Positions 46,551-60,614 of a stretch of DNA of 64,000 nt are shown in pieces. Positions within the stretch are counted from its first letter, which is position 1. Each line of letters opens with the position of its first letter. A program made the translations under genes and the position numbers. This stretch comes from Patagioenas fasciata (Eukaryota > Chordata > Aves > Columbiformes > Columbidae). A model generated the notes under the pieces. It did no database searches. It saw only the letters and a list, made by a program, of their open reading frames with translations, and was not told the DNA's origin. The stretch covers positions 3,043,001 through 3,107,000 of the forward strand of contig NC_092523.1 of NCBI RefSeq assembly GCF_037038585.1, in the 5' to 3' direction.

Positions 46551-49265
46551 CTTTGAAGGTGCTGAGGCAAGCTGGAATAGGTTGAGGACATTAAGGGGAG
46601 GTTTTATGGTGTGCAGGGGGATTTGGAGCCACTGGGGTGGTTTTTGGGGGCTGGAGCGTTAGGGGCGGAATTTGAGGGGCTAGGGGTGGAAGGGATGGAG
46701 CATCGTTGGGGTGGCTGATTTTGTGGGTGAGAAGCGTTGATGGCCTTGATGGGATGACAGGCAGGGTCTGACTTGATCTTCTGGGTGGAGGGCTTGGTGA
46801 ATCCTGGGTCCTGCTGGAGGAGGGTAGGTGGGAGGCTGTGATGGACTGGGGGGCAAAAAGAGAGATTTGGGGACATTGGAGAGAGGCTGGTCTGGAAGGG
46901 GTGGGTTTGGGGCAGTGTCGCTGCAGGGAACTGAGCCTGGGTCTGGTTTGGAAAGGGATGGATGTGGGGTTACCTTGGAAGTCAGGGAAAAAGGGCTTGA
47001 GAAAAGTGAGAAACCTGAGTTAGGATGGGGACAGCAGAGATTTGGGAGGAGCTGAGGGACTGTGGAAAGAAAGGACATTGTGTATTTGTGTGGGGACCTG
47101 CTGGGTGGCTCGTCCTGCTTGAGGACATAAAGGCAATAACATTCTTAGAGCTTTGAAAATATGGAGGATGGAACTTGACAAGAAACGGGGTGTGGGGACA
47201 TGTGAGATGATAGCGTGGGCTCTGTGGGAGCTCGGGTGTCAGCTCAGGTATCGTCAGGTTGCTAGAGCTCTAGTTCCTTTTAAAGACTTAAGGTGCACCC
47301 GTGTGTGTGTATCAGGCTACGGTGTATTAGCTGGAGTGTCTGAATATCACAAAGAACAAGCAGGAACTGAAGTGCCTGATGCTTTCAGTAGCCATAGCAC
47401 AATACGTGGAAGTATTCACCAGTGTGGTTGGATAATAGAGTAACCGGGACATTGCATGTAAATTGCAGAATTGCATGTAAATTGCAAACAGTTGGCTGAG
47501 CTGCCTGGGTATGGTTATGTTTGCCATAGCTTTTATATTAAAAAAACCCAAAATAAATTGATATTTTGTTCAAGGAGGGAATAAAAGGATTTTTGCTTTC
47601 CAGGCAGCATGTGTGTGAAATGAGAAATTCTGCTCTGTGAGAGAGAAATGGAGGTCGTTGTGTTTGCTTGAAATACGGGAACATGGCTGTTCGGTGATGC
47701 TTGTGTTCCCTCTCTGCCTGCAGTGGGAAATGAAATTAATCAGAAGGGGAAAGGAAAAGTGACCTTTACAAATATTTGTTTCACTGAGTAAATAATCTTA
47801 CTTGTTTAGGAAGAACTTAGTATTTATTTATAGCTGGAAAGCATCTAAATATTCGTGAATAGGAACAAAGTACCGAGATGGTAAAAAGAAAAAGAGCTGA
47901 AAGAGAAAATGGTTTCCACTCAAGCCTCTGTATGAGTGATTTTTGTAATCTGAGATCCCGCTTTAGAGTTGTCATGAGAACATTCAAGCTCTCTGAACAT
48001 CTGCAAGCTTTTGAGCTCCACTGGGAGATCCAGACAGCATCTGTAATTTGGCGTGTTTGCAGGGGCCATGTCACCCGTTAATTTTATTCCTCCTTAACAT
48101 TCGTTCTTGTGCAGTTTCATGTTTTTTTCAGGCCAGATGGAGGCAGGGAGGCCAGTGTTTGCAATAAATTTCCCAAGCAGTCAGCAGATACCGGGCAGTT
48201 AATAAAAATAACTTAAAACAAAACAATCCATTACCCTCCTCCCCCACCCCCAAGTCCCAAACAGGAATGGAAAAATTCTTAAGACTATATAAAGAAGAGA
48301 GAAACGGCCTGAGATAATTCTTGGAGTTCTTCCACATGCTTCAGAGTTTCGCTCTGGCCTGTGGTGTGTTGGGAACTGGAATTTACCACGGCGACCCTCC
48401 GCGTTGTAGCAACCAAAGGAAAGAAGGGTTCTGTAAATAAAAAGAGAAAATCCTCTAAGTAAGAGATGAGTATAGCCCAGAAAAGGATGTGCCGTTTTAG
48501 AAGGTGATGTCATGTTTCATGTGTCTGTGTTTAGTGGCGAACGAGTGCTTTCCTTAAGAATACAAAACGCTTTTGTTAAATATCACCATCTAAAATCGAT
48601 GCAAATTTGTGCTGTTCAGTAGGGCCCTGGACTCACCCAATTTTGCATTACCTTTATGTAAAACAGAGTAGGCAAATCCTCATTGTTAATTACCCGTGTT
48701 GATAACATAATACAGATATTCTCGCTGTGTGTCTATGTGGGGAAGTGCAAAATGAGTACTTGGGTTCATTTTTATGTTGTCTCTGCCTACATGCCTAATA
48801 TTCTCGTCCTCTAAACCATTCTGTTTTTAATCACGTAGTGGTTAAGTATGTGGCTTTTTTCCTCTGGCTTCAGAGGAGCAGTCGGTGGGGAGTTTGAGAA
48901 CATGGTGGTGCAGGGGCAAAAGAGTTGTTGTGGTTTCCCAACCAGTTTTAACAGGGGACATATCTGTGTTGGAAGATTAACAGTTTGAGGCCATGTGTTC
49001 CTTGTGTAATTATGCTGAGGTTCAGGCTTTTGTAATAGCACAGTTTCACTGATTTTATTTTATTTTTTTTAAGGAATGCACTGTATTTTAACTGTGCAAA
49101 GAGGGAGCTAATTGAACTTGCTGCAGTACAGGAGGGGAAAGAAAAGAAACAAAGCCCATTCCGCAAAGGTGGATGGTTTTCTACCATGTTAGGGAAGTAA
49201 AATGGCTTAGGGTCTACTGGGTGTTATGCTGTGGCCGAACTTAAGAGGGATGTGGGACTACAGTG

Positions 49266-50196
49266 ATAGTAGGAATAGAAACAAGTACTATTCAATATAT
49301 TCATCAATGATATGGATGAGGGAATAGAGTGACTGTCAGCAAGTTTGCTGATGGCACCAAGCTGGAAGGAGTGGTGACACTGGAAGCTGTGCTGCCATCA
49401 GAGACCTGGACAGGCTGGAGAGTTGGCCAGGGAAAGATTTAATGAAATAGAACAAAGGCAAGTGTAGAGTCTTGAATCTGGGCAGGAACAACCCCAGGTT
49501 CCAGTGTAAGTTGGGGAATGAGCTATTAGAGAGCAGTGTAGGGGAAAGGGACCTGGGGGTCCTGGGGACAGCAGGGTGAGCATGAGCCAGCACTGGGCCC
49601 TTGTGGCCAGGAAGCCAATGGTACCTGGGGTGGGTTAGAAGGGGGTGGTCAGTAGGTCAGAGAGGTTCTCCTGCCCCTCTGCTCTGCCCTGGGGAGACCA
49701 CACCTGGAATATTGTGTCCAGTTGTGGCCCCTCAGTTCCAGAAGGACAGGGAACTGCTGGAGAGAGTCCAGCGCAGCCACCAAGATGCTGAAGGGAGTGG
49801 AGCATCTCCCGTGGGAGGAAAGGCTGAGGGAGCTGGGGCTCTGGAGCTGGAGAAGAGGAGACTGAGGGGGGACCTCATTCATGTTTACAGATATATAAAG
49901 GGTGAGTGTCAGGAGGATGGAGCCAGGCTCTTCTCAGTGACAACCAGCGATAGGACAAGGGGCAATGGGTTCAAACTGGAATGTAAGAGGTTCCACTTAA
50001 ACATGAGAAGAAACTTCTTCTCAGCCTGGCCCAGGCTGCCCAGGGAGGTTGTGGAGTCTCCTTCTCTGCAGACATTCAAACCCGCCTGGACCCCTTCCTG
50101 TGGAACCTCAGCTGGGTGTTCCTGCTCCATGGGGGGATTGCACTGGATAAGCTTTCCAGGTCTCTTCCAACCCCTGACACTCTGGGATTCTGTGTA
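49266..50196 (+). mobile_element. CR1 LINE fragment, about 930 bp, longest in the window, in intron 1
   Basis: This is the only copy reaching the reverse-transcriptase domain. It starts just before TTCAATATATTCATCAATGA (the FNIFINDMDEG block), then SKFADGTKL, where the catalytic FADD motif has changed to FADG. It lacks about 20 bp (GTTCCTGGTGAGGGTGTCAGA region) found in its sisters, which restores the frame locally (49601-50197 is open). It ends in GATTCTGTG. It cannot encode an active enzyme. Confidence 0.97.
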
Positions 50197-52430
50197 AAAG
50201 GTAGAATAAGTGCTTGGGAAGGAAAAGTTGCCAAGGAGAGGAGCAGAGCTATTATGTTCATTGGTAAATCGTCTGGCTTGTTGGCTGTGGGGGCTGTGGT
50301 CCAGTAATGGATTCTGAAAGTAGATTTAGGCACCATAGCTCAACTTCTGTTTTCTGCTCAAGTGCCAGACACTTGTCTTGTCTTTCTAATCAGGAACTGA
50401 CAGCAGAATAATTACACTCAAGCTGCTACTTTTTCCTAGTTCTTAAAATGTTACCATTTTCTCAGGCGATAATGTTTTTTGAGGGGGAATCGTTGGCGTA
50501 CTCTATAACATGCTACCGTTTAATAAAGCATTGGTAAATCAGCCTGTTAAACAGAGACTGCGTTGAGGCTGCGCGTCTAATGGACATGTGTGTGTAGGTG
50601 ATGGGCAACCTATAATTTAATTGCATCCATGGAAGGACTTCGTTTCCAGCCCGTGCGCTGATGTTGAGGTTCAGTCTGTGAGTTACTTACAGTAAATGAC
50701 TATGCCCAAGGGCTATGGTTGTAGGAAATACCAACGTGAACAGCGAATTTTTAATAAATAGTGCTGCTGCTGGGATGTGCTGAAGATCCTGAACAAGCTC
50801 GTGGTTTGCAAACAGCATCAGGTAGTTCCAAATGTTTGGTAAGGAGAGATTTGTGCCCGTTCCTGTGTGTGACGAGCTCTCTGAATTGCAGAATTGAAAA
50901 TTACTGTCCATTTGAAGTCACACAGTAAGGACTTTGGACTTGTAAAATGCACACAGAGTTGAAATTTCTTAATTTATGTCCGGTTTTAATGTTTGCTACT
51001 CGCTGTTCCTAAACATGCAAAGTGATTTTAAAGGTGTTCGATCTCTTCCCTCTGTTCCTTCTAGAATAATTTCCAAAATAGCTGGAAAATTGTTATGTAT
51101 TTCAAGGTGGGTGAGGACCATTGTCTTTTGTGAGCGCCAAGCAGCAAATCAGACTTATTTGAATGAGCTAAGAAAAAATAAAATGGAGAAAGCATATTAC
51201 TCTTAATCTAGATACTAAATTTCAAATAAACTGCTTTTGAAATTATTGAAATCTTGAAACTCTTTAACTTAGTCTGACTTCTGGTTTCTCTTTTCACAAA
51301 TATGTTAAGACGGTGATAATGTCAGACTGTGGGAAATCCAGGGAAACCCCATTCTCTAATATAAGCAGACCATAATAATGTTGCTGCTAGAAATTGTCAG
51401 GTCAACAAAAGGCCCATGAAAAATAAGCTTGATTTTTTTGGGGGGGTTAGAGTGGAAACAGATGGTGGTAGCAGCAAGTTAAGAAGAAATGAGATTTAGA
51501 GAGAAGTATAAACTGGTTTATCTTTCCAGTCTCTTTATTTATTGTTAAAAAATGAACTGCTTAATGTTAAATACCAGTGTCTTAAGTAGACAGCATGAAT
51601 CTCCTCCAACCATTCCCTGAAGACGAACCCCATTCATATGAGGATTTGCACAAGCTTTGCCACGGGTCTCTCAGATTTTTCCCCCTTATTTCCCTGCTAC
51701 CAAAGCTTTACCCCATGTGGGTTTTTAAGGCTGCCCAGCCTTTGTGGGGGAGGAGCGTAACATCTGCCAATATGAAGCAAAACCTCCTCAACGCAGTGAG
51801 ATCCCGTCCTTTGTCAGCTGAATTGGACGTTAAACCACAGCTACGGCCATCCCAGACATATGGTGACCCAGCCTGCGGGAATCCATCGGGAATCAATCAG
51901 CGATCAATGCTAATATTGTCTCCGTGTTAGTACTACTGGATTACAACAAGCTTGCACGCGGAATAAATTCAGCGAGCAGCAAGGGATGCAGGAAAAACCA
52001 GCGCGTTGCGGAAACGTGGAAAATGAAAATTAAAATACTGCATGGTGCTATTTAAAAATCTTTATTCTTTGCAATTGAGAAAGGCAGAGTTGTTAATATT
52101 CTCTTTATTTGCCAACACACATGGCTTGCAGCGCCGTGTCTGCTACCAAAGTGTGACAGCCCAGGCTGTTGTAAAGCGAGGTGCTTTGCATAATTAGTAT
52201 GAAGACGTGAACAGACGAGCACTAATTCTTAGAAGTTAATGATTGTCAATTATCTTCCCCTCTCCTTTTTTTTTGGATCTAGTCCAACATTAGCAGACTA
52301 TCAAGTACCTCAATGTATGGTTTCTTAATTGGCCTGAACACGCTTTATTGCCAGATGCCAGCCCAAAATGCGGCTTTGCCTTCTGACCTGCCTTCGTTAG
52401 CAGTCACATCAGCTTGCTGATGTTTGAAAG

Positions 52431-52468
<38 letters not shown>

Positions 52469-52471
52469 ATT
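52431..52471 (+). repeat. (ATT)n microsatellite in DNAAF9 intron 1
   Basis: About 40 bp of ATT units with one interruption (TTAATT). Confidence 0.95.
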
Positions 52472-52898
52472 CTCTTCTTTAATTCCTGGGCCTGCGTTCG
52501 TTTGGATCCATAAGCTGATGTGACTTGACACGTGGCTTTGAGACTGTTAATGTAGGTACAAAGGCAGCGAGAAGTCCCTTGTAGCACCGTGGGCTCCTAT
52601 AGTGGCTGAAGCTGATGTAGAAATCGCATCTTCTGTTCAACAGTTAAAAAAATTCACACTTTAACTCCTTATCCACTTCTCAAGCAGCCTGGCTGTGGTT
52701 GCCTTGTTGGATATGGTTGGAATAAACCTTGTTTCAGTATCTCATATCTTCAAGTCTCACTGAAGTTCAGAAATGTGGGGTTTCTTTAGAAAAAGGCTTT
52801 GTGTTTTTTTCAACACACCTCATGCTGATTTTTTTCAGGCTCAAACTACTAAAATTCAGTTGTAGTTACATATGTGGGTGCATCCAGAGCCACATCTT

Positions 52899-53563
52899 TC
52901 TGGGGGTCCTGGGGACAGCAGGGTGACCATGAGCCAGCACTGGGCCCTTGTGGCCAGGAAGCCAATGGTACCTGGGGTGGGTTAGAAGGGGGTGGTCAGT
53001 AGGTCAGAGAGGTTCTCCTGCCCCTCTGCTCTGCCCTGGGGAGACCACACCTGGAATATTGTGTCCAGTTGTGGCCCCTCAGCTCCAGAAGGACAGGGAA
53101 CTGCTGGAGAGAGTCCAGCGCAGCCACCAAGATGCTGAAGGGAGTGGAGCATCTCCCGTGTGAGGAAAGGCTGAGGGAGCTGGGGCTCTGGAGCTGGAGA
53201 AGAGGACACTGAGGGGGGACCTCATTCATGGTTACAGATATATAAAGGGTGAGTGTCAGGAGGATGGAGCCAGGCTCTTCTCAGTGACAACCAGTGACAG
53301 GACAAGGGGTAATGGGTTCAAACTGGAACCCAAAAGGTTCCACTTAAATTTGAGAAGAAACTTGTTCCTGGTGAGGGTGTCAGAGCCTGGCCCAGGCTGC
53401 CCAGGGAGGTTGTGGAGTCTCCTTCTCTGCAGACATTCAAACCCGCCTGGACACCTTCCTGTGGAACCTCAACTGGGTGTTCCTGCTCCATGGGGGGATT
53501 GCACTGGATGAGCTTTCCAGGTCCTTTCAACCCCTGACATTCTGGCATCCTGTGATCTTCCAG
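52899..53563 (+). mobile_element. CR1 LINE fragment, about 665 bp, in intron 1
   Basis: Spans GGGGTCCTGGGGACAGCAGG to CATTCTGGCATCCTGTGATC. Very close to 15979 and to reversed 37996. Confidence 0.97.
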
Positions 53564-56500
53564 GAGAGAGTATTGAAGCCCAGAGGGTTATACTGGCGTT
53601 CTTTGTTGCTTCTGGTTGAAATTGTGTTCCTGTGGTCAAATGAAAAGGAGCAGAACTCAGTCCCTGTGCTAGAGCACTGGCTTTGGAGGCGGGAAGAGTC
53701 ATGGAATTTCGTTCCCAGGGTGGTTTCTTTGTTTTTGTCAGATGACTCTTTAATTCGATATACAAGGAAATGCCGTTTTTTAAAAGATCCTGACTTTATA
53801 CGCAGTTTACTTGCATTGTTTAGAAGTACATAGTAAGAATTCTAATTATTCTCTTCACAATTTCTGAATAACGTCTCTCTTCTGACACAGAAGTCTTCTC
53901 TTTTTAATGTCAGCCTTTGAATGTGATGATTTATACACACTTGGAAAGACATGGAAAATATTTCGATGAAGAAGTTTCTTCAAAGATTTCTTTCATAGCA
54001 ACCACTTCTTTACATGAGGCGAGGAAAAATATTCTGCTCGAGGCTGTTTAATATTGAGATGTAAATACACATCTTTATGGTCAAACATCTCATTATGAAA
54101 TAATGAACATATAATTTGCCCTGTGCTTTTTCCTTTTATGCCAGGACTGTGTCTTGCAGATAATGTAACACTGACAAGCAGCTTTGCTTGGCAGAAATTC
54201 CTTAGCAGCTTCATTTGAGGAATTTTCTCACCACCTCAATTTACTGTTAAAGATCAGAAAATAACTCTCATGGAGCTCAAGAAGACAAAAACCTTGTGTA
54301 TTTTGCTGTGCTCTGCTCTTGTTAATTATAAATGTATTTGATCGTGTTTCCCTTTCATCAGAGCTGTTAGTGTGAAATTTAAATGTAAAGATTTTGGGAA
54401 TGGTGTCATAAGAATGTGTTAATGAATGGGAGTATCTTCCCTCATGAGTTTGGCACTTTGTCAAATTCAGTTCTAACCATTCCTTCAAAACTGATCGGTG
54501 AAGGGGAAAAATCATAGCAAACTCAAGGTATGTTTTCATGCTGTGTTTGTAATGCCTAAGAGGTTTAACAAATATTTTACAATGCAGACAAACCTGTCTT
54601 TGGCTGGAGAATTGCTTAAGTTTGCCTTGAGAGTAAAAGCTGAAGAGAAGCAGTAGAGGGATTTTTGCATCTTGTTTATGAGAGGAGTGGATTAAAAAAG
54701 CTCTACCTCTCGTGCCTTTGGATTGGAAGCATTCCTAAGAGATTTATTTTTAATGACAGTTTCTTTTCCCACTTTGAGCAGCAGCGGGAAGATGCCTCCT
54801 CTGATATGGTGGATGTTTTAATACAAGTCAATCTGGAAGCTGCTGTTGTGTCACTGCACAAGCCCTTGCTTTCTGTCCGTCCTTCGGATAATCTTGGGAA
54901 ACATGAATTTCTCTTAAATTAATAGTTTAAGAAGCCGTTTTGTTATCATTCGGGCTTTGTCTATGCATAAAGCGCTTCCATTCCCTAGCGTTTTACAGAG
55001 GCTCTCGCAATTCTTCGTGCCTGCAGCTGCTCCTTAAATAACAGTGGGCTTGTTTGCATACTGACACATGAAATAAGTCGAATTTGTTTGTGCCCACAGA
55101 GAAGCATCTAGAATCTTTTTTCTTCTCTTCATTTTGTGACTTGAAGTATAAAAATATGAGTATTGCTTATCTTACCATAGGAGATAATATCTCGCCTAGC
55201 TGGTCTGGGGTCCTGTTTAATGACGACGTGAAAATCTTCCAGAATAGAATACAGAATCTTAAGATCAGGTACCCATGTAATTCAGTTTTAGGTTGCGTTT
55301 TAGAGAACAAATAATTACAAGTTGGAAAAAAGTGCAGCATGAAGTTGAGTGTTCCTATCACGGACTTCATAGCATCACCTGCATGGGCAACAACATCTGC
55401 TTGTACCTGGTTTAGGTGTCTTTGCTCTCATGGGTGGCTTTAATTTCTGGTTTGGTATTTCAGGATGGATCAAAGCATCTATTTATTCACACGGTGATCT
55501 GTGATGCTGTGCAACATGTAAAATGGATTGGAAAGTTTCTGGAAAAAAATAGTTGAGGGATTGAGATTCAATTAGGGAACCTAATATTGGGAAAAAATAA
55601 AATGAGTGTTTTGCACTGATTTTGTGCTTCCTGTGAAAGCATCTTCAAATGTTTTCTGTCTTCTATTGTAGATGCTCGAATTGGACTTACATTAGCTATA
55701 ATGTGAACTTTTCGTGTTCATTCTGTCATTCAGAGAAAGTAGAGCGTGGTAATTGTAGTATTGTAGATCTATCTGGTTTTTACTTGGCTTAAGAAGCTAC
55801 GGAAACAGGAATTCTTGTTTATTTGCCATCATAAATGTAGCTGCGTTGCAGTGCTGCTGGAAGAGGCGTTTGTTTCCTAGAGCTGAACAGCTCATAGTTA
55901 CATAAACAAGGACACACATTCGGTAACATGGTGACATTTCTTGCCATCTCTCTGTATTAAAACAAGCTCACAAAATGTTGCCTGCAAGCACAAATTCTCT
56001 GTGTGGCTCTTGTAGCTGAATTTTTTGCCTGGCTTTAGGATGTTTGTTGGACAACTAAATGAAACAAAATGAATTCTTCTATAAAGTTTATTAAAATCTT
56101 GGCAAGACTTGGTACTATTTCGTTTCTTCTTAATGTGGCTTATAAAAAATTATACTTTAGCCTTATAATTTTCCCTAACTGTTCATTTTAGAAAAATCTA
56201 ATTGTTTTAGTACAGAAGTCGTGAGAAAGGTAACATGCATCTCATGAAAAGGATCCAAATACTTCTTGAGATATAGAGGGGGAAAAACATTACTGCTTTT
56301 ATGATTTGCATGAAGTATTCCTCATTTAGAGTTGCTTTGAGCTGTGGTTTGCTTCTTGAGTGGGAACACACGAGTTTAAGTTCACTTTGTTAATTTGTCT
56401 TGCAGAGAAATAAAATCCCTGTTTAACAAGTGCCACCCTTTTGGTGTTGAGCTGTTCTTTTGTCTCATGAGAGTACTGGCTCTATATTTTCCCATTATGG

Positions 56501-56990
56501 ACTAAATACAATTCTAGAGAGTTGTGCCAGATGCAAGGAAGAACTGTAGCACCTGAAGCTTAAATAAGAAGCTGGGATGTGTCTGTGTTGTGTAGCTACA
56601 CAGGGTGTAAGTGTCTAATGGTGCTGGGGGTGTTGAAAATCATCATTTGCAAACTCCTCTTGGGGTGCAGGACCCACCGCAGCCCCTTGCCTTGGCAACT
56701 TTTTACCACCAGCTGCCCATGTTGCTTCGCTCACTATTCCTGTGATGGAGATAAACATATTAGTGGTTTGGTGGGAGGAAACTTGAGCAGAAATGTTTGC
56801 TAGAGGTTAGAGATTAACAGGGCACTTGGTTAGAAGGGGTAGTTGGGGGTTCTGGTCTTCTCTCACAGCTGTGTACTTCATCTTTTACTTGACAAAAAAA
56901 ATAATCTGGGGATTGTTTAGTATGAGATCCAAATGTATTTCAAACAACAGATACCCGAGTTGAATTGCATCCACTTAGTTTATATAATAA

Positions 56991-57161
<171 letters not shown>

Positions 57162-57248
57162 TAGTTTTACTTCTTTTTTTTCTTCTCCTCCCCCCACCTT
57201 GTTCTCACTGCACTGATAATATGAGTTTCAGAAAGATGATCAATCATC

Positions 57249-57620
57249 CTGAAGAAGAGAAGGCTCTGGGAGGACTTTAATGCAGCCTTTCAATACTTAA
57301 AGGGGGTTTATAAGAATGATGGGGACAGATTTTTCAGCAAGGCCTGTTGGGATAGGACAAGGGGTGATGGTTTTAAATTAAAGGAGAGAGATTCAGGCTC
57401 GACAGGAGGAAGAATTTGATTTATGATGAGGGTGGTGAGAGCCTGGCCCAGGTTGGGCAGAGAGGTGGTGGCTGAACCATCCCTGGAGACATCCCAGGCC
57501 AGGCTGGACGGGGCTCTGAGCAACCTGAGCTGGTGAAGATGTCCCTGCTCATGGCAGGGGTGGCACTGGGGGACTTTTAGAGCTCCCTTCCAACCCAAAC
57601 CATTCTGTGATTCTATGATC
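57249..57620 (+). mobile_element. CR1 LINE 3' fragment in intron 2
   Basis: Begins CCTGAAGAAGAGAAGGCTCT about 90 bp after the exon 2 donor and ends CATTCTGTGATTCTATGATC. An internal run near 57410-57430 (GAATTTGATTTATGATGAGG) is diverged. Confidence 0.95.
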
Positions 57621-60579
57621 TTCCCGGCCCAAGCCCCAGCCCTGTTTTGCAGTGAATGGACAGCTGTCTGACCGTTACACTCTTTTCTCCCTAAGTAAAT
57701 TCTTAAGCCTATTTACTAATTTCAGGCCAACTTGCTACAATAATTAACAATACCATCAGCATTCTTGCAAGCCTTGTGAAAATTCAGTATGAGGAGAGAA
57801 GGGAGAATCTTTGTTAATGTCCAAATTGAAGGAACGATGGGAATAATTTAATCTGTATCTATTTGGAGTAAATATTCAGCTGTGTGGGCTGTGTTTGCTT
57901 TCTTGGCAGAAGAGCTCAAGGCTGAAGGCACATGGGTTGCAGCTGGCAAGGAAGGATTAGAAGGTGCTGAGATTAAGGGGCTGGAGAAGAGCAGGGGAGC
58001 ACCGAGGTTAAGGGATCATGATACACGGAGCTGTGGAGCGTGGGGGTTGAGAAACGGGTTTGGTGGGGAGCGGGGGAATAATCCGAAAACTGACAGAGTT
58101 AATAAAAACCTGAATTTACAGGGAGGGAGGTCTTGTCTCAGGAGGAGTAATATGAAATGCATTTAAAGAGTCGCATGAGAAATCTGGGAAGTAGTTACGA
58201 GTTAAATAGTGGCATAAACCAGCATGTGCTTTATTTCTTCTGGGGTTGGGGGAAAAGGATAATATGTAATAAAGCCACGTGTGCGAGTGTGGTGTAGGAA
58301 AGGAACAGGTTTTTGGTACCGCTTTAATTTCATTTCTGTATGTAACATTGGCTCTTCTTTCTTAAATAATCAGCATCAAGATATTAAAGGAAAAATTCAG
58401 GGATGATGGTTGAAATTCCTTAGCCAATAGGACTAAGGAGTGATGGTTTAACTGATGTATTACATTAAAGATGGAGATGTCTAATGTATCCGTAAAGAAA
58501 CTCTGTGTAGTAACGGGCTTGCATTAGGAAATAATACAACAGCTTGGTTTTTTAATGATGTGAAAAGACAACTTGGAGAAGCTCATTTGCTGAATGACAA
58601 AAAGTTGTAAATGTGTGTCACCTAATTCTGTTTTAGTCCGTGCTGACTGTATAACGTGACTCTTCCTATCCCACATTCTTCAGGGTAAGAGTTTAAGAAG
58701 TATTTAGCTAGGTAGTAACATTAATAAGGTCACTGTGTCAACCTTCCAGTGAAACTTAATCATACAGGATAAAGTCCTTGGTTTTTTTTCCCTTGATGTT
58801 AATATAATTTCATAAAATACAGCAAGTTGTGCCATCTCGTATTCCTCACCATCGACGCTGTGGTATTTCTTACCTACTTTTAATTTTGATGCTGCAGTAA
58901 GTCCTGAGCAAAGAATAGTCACTTATAACATTGTACGGCTTTAGGGAAAACTCTACAGGCAAAGGGAATTGCTTTGTGTAATCCGCAGTGTAACGTGAGG
59001 TATTAAAGTCCACGCGTAAGCCCATACCTCTTAATAAATAAGCATTTCTGTTATGGAAATATAGGAATAGTATTTTGTTATTAGACTCATGCTTTGCCCT
59101 AATCTCTTTCAGCGCCCACAATGGGACCGTTGTTGTCTAATCTGACCTGTCTAATGTAGCCTGCTGAATTTCTCGCATAACTTCTGATTAAGCAGGCATG
59201 TCACTCTGTTGTAAATGCATTAAATCTGTCTTCAAATACAAGCTTCAGATGGCAAAAAATGTGTAGTCTTACAGTTCGAGTCCTGTTGGCTTGTATGGAA
59301 AATAGATACTGTTATAACTTTGTGTTTTTCACAGTGTTGTATTTCACTTGGCTGCCTTTAATGAACCGGAGTTAATGCATTTCACTCACTCCAACTCCAA
59401 TTTTACATACTGGGTGGTGAGATAAAAACAATATAAACTTTCACAGCTTTGCTTCAAGTGGGTTAATATTTATACTGAAATTAAAACCAGCATTGTAGGA
59501 TTCCAAAGGGAGATGAGAACTGGCTAATTATTGATAAAATTATTTAAATACAGTTACAGCTGATTTTTTAAAAAGGATATTGTTACCTAGTTTTAAAGTG
59601 GTTGAATGGTGACATTCTGACATTTTTTGCTGGGGAGAGAAGACACCACAAGTGTCAGGGAAAAGGAATTTGGAGGTTGGCACGTCAGATATCTTCAAAA
59701 AGCTGGAGCGTGTTGCTGTTAAAGCTGCTCAGAAAACAGTATCTCAAACGACTTACATTATACTGTATTTTTTCTTAACGTCGGTGTTTTCTCGCATTTG
59801 AGCTTCCAACAGAGATGTGAAGGTCACGGTGAAGCTGATCTGATTTCTGAGCATACGTGTTTCGTTTTGGTGGGGTATGTCTGTACATCCGACTGTAGTT
59901 GTAGCTGTTCTAACTGTAGATCAAACTGGTTTGTAGTTTTGCACTGCTAAGGAAAACTTTTACAGACCTCGATATTGATTTTCTATCCTCTCTGAAGAGA
60001 ACAGGAACCCTTTAGAGTAAATCTTTTAGTGTATTTTACTTTGGTTTTCATATCTAACCTGCAGAGAGCTCTTGCTCGTAGGATGTGGGAGAAACCTCAC
60101 CAGCGTTGATTATTCATCCCATTCCCTTTCCCAATGGAGATGATTTTAATGGTTATCATGCTACTTTTAGAGGGCCGTTCCACAACCGCGTGTTGGTTTT
60201 GGGCAGCTGTCCAAAGGTGCCATGTCCACCCTCTCCAGCTTCACCTTCCTGCGCCCTCCCTGGTGTCCCCGGAGCTCCCGTGGCTGTTTAATGTGCTATG
60301 GAACAACTCTTCTTTGTTTGGATACCAAAGGACGTGCCAGGAGTGCATGGCTGGGACAAAACCCAGGACTTTTGTTACCTGTAGGCTGTGTTTGTGTCAG
60401 CTTAGCAACCGTGAAATCACAGATACGAGGTGGCGGAGCTGAATACTTTTTGCTGAGCAAAACAGAAGTCTCAGCCTGTCCATAGACCTCTCTTCTTCCC
60501 TTTCTTCTATTTCCTACTTGCTTTTTGCATCAGTTCTGGTGGTTGGTTCATATCTTGCACCTGGTTCATCCTACCAAGC

Positions 60580-60614
60580 AGACATATATATATACATATA
60601 TATATATATATATG
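60580..60614 (+). repeat. (TA)n-rich microsatellite in DNAAF9 intron 2
   Basis: About 35 bp of alternating TA with a single ATAC interruption. Confidence 0.95.

Noticed and set aside
49601..50197. 198-codon plus-strand frame in intron 1
   Set aside because: It is CR1 ORF2 remnant, not a host gene.
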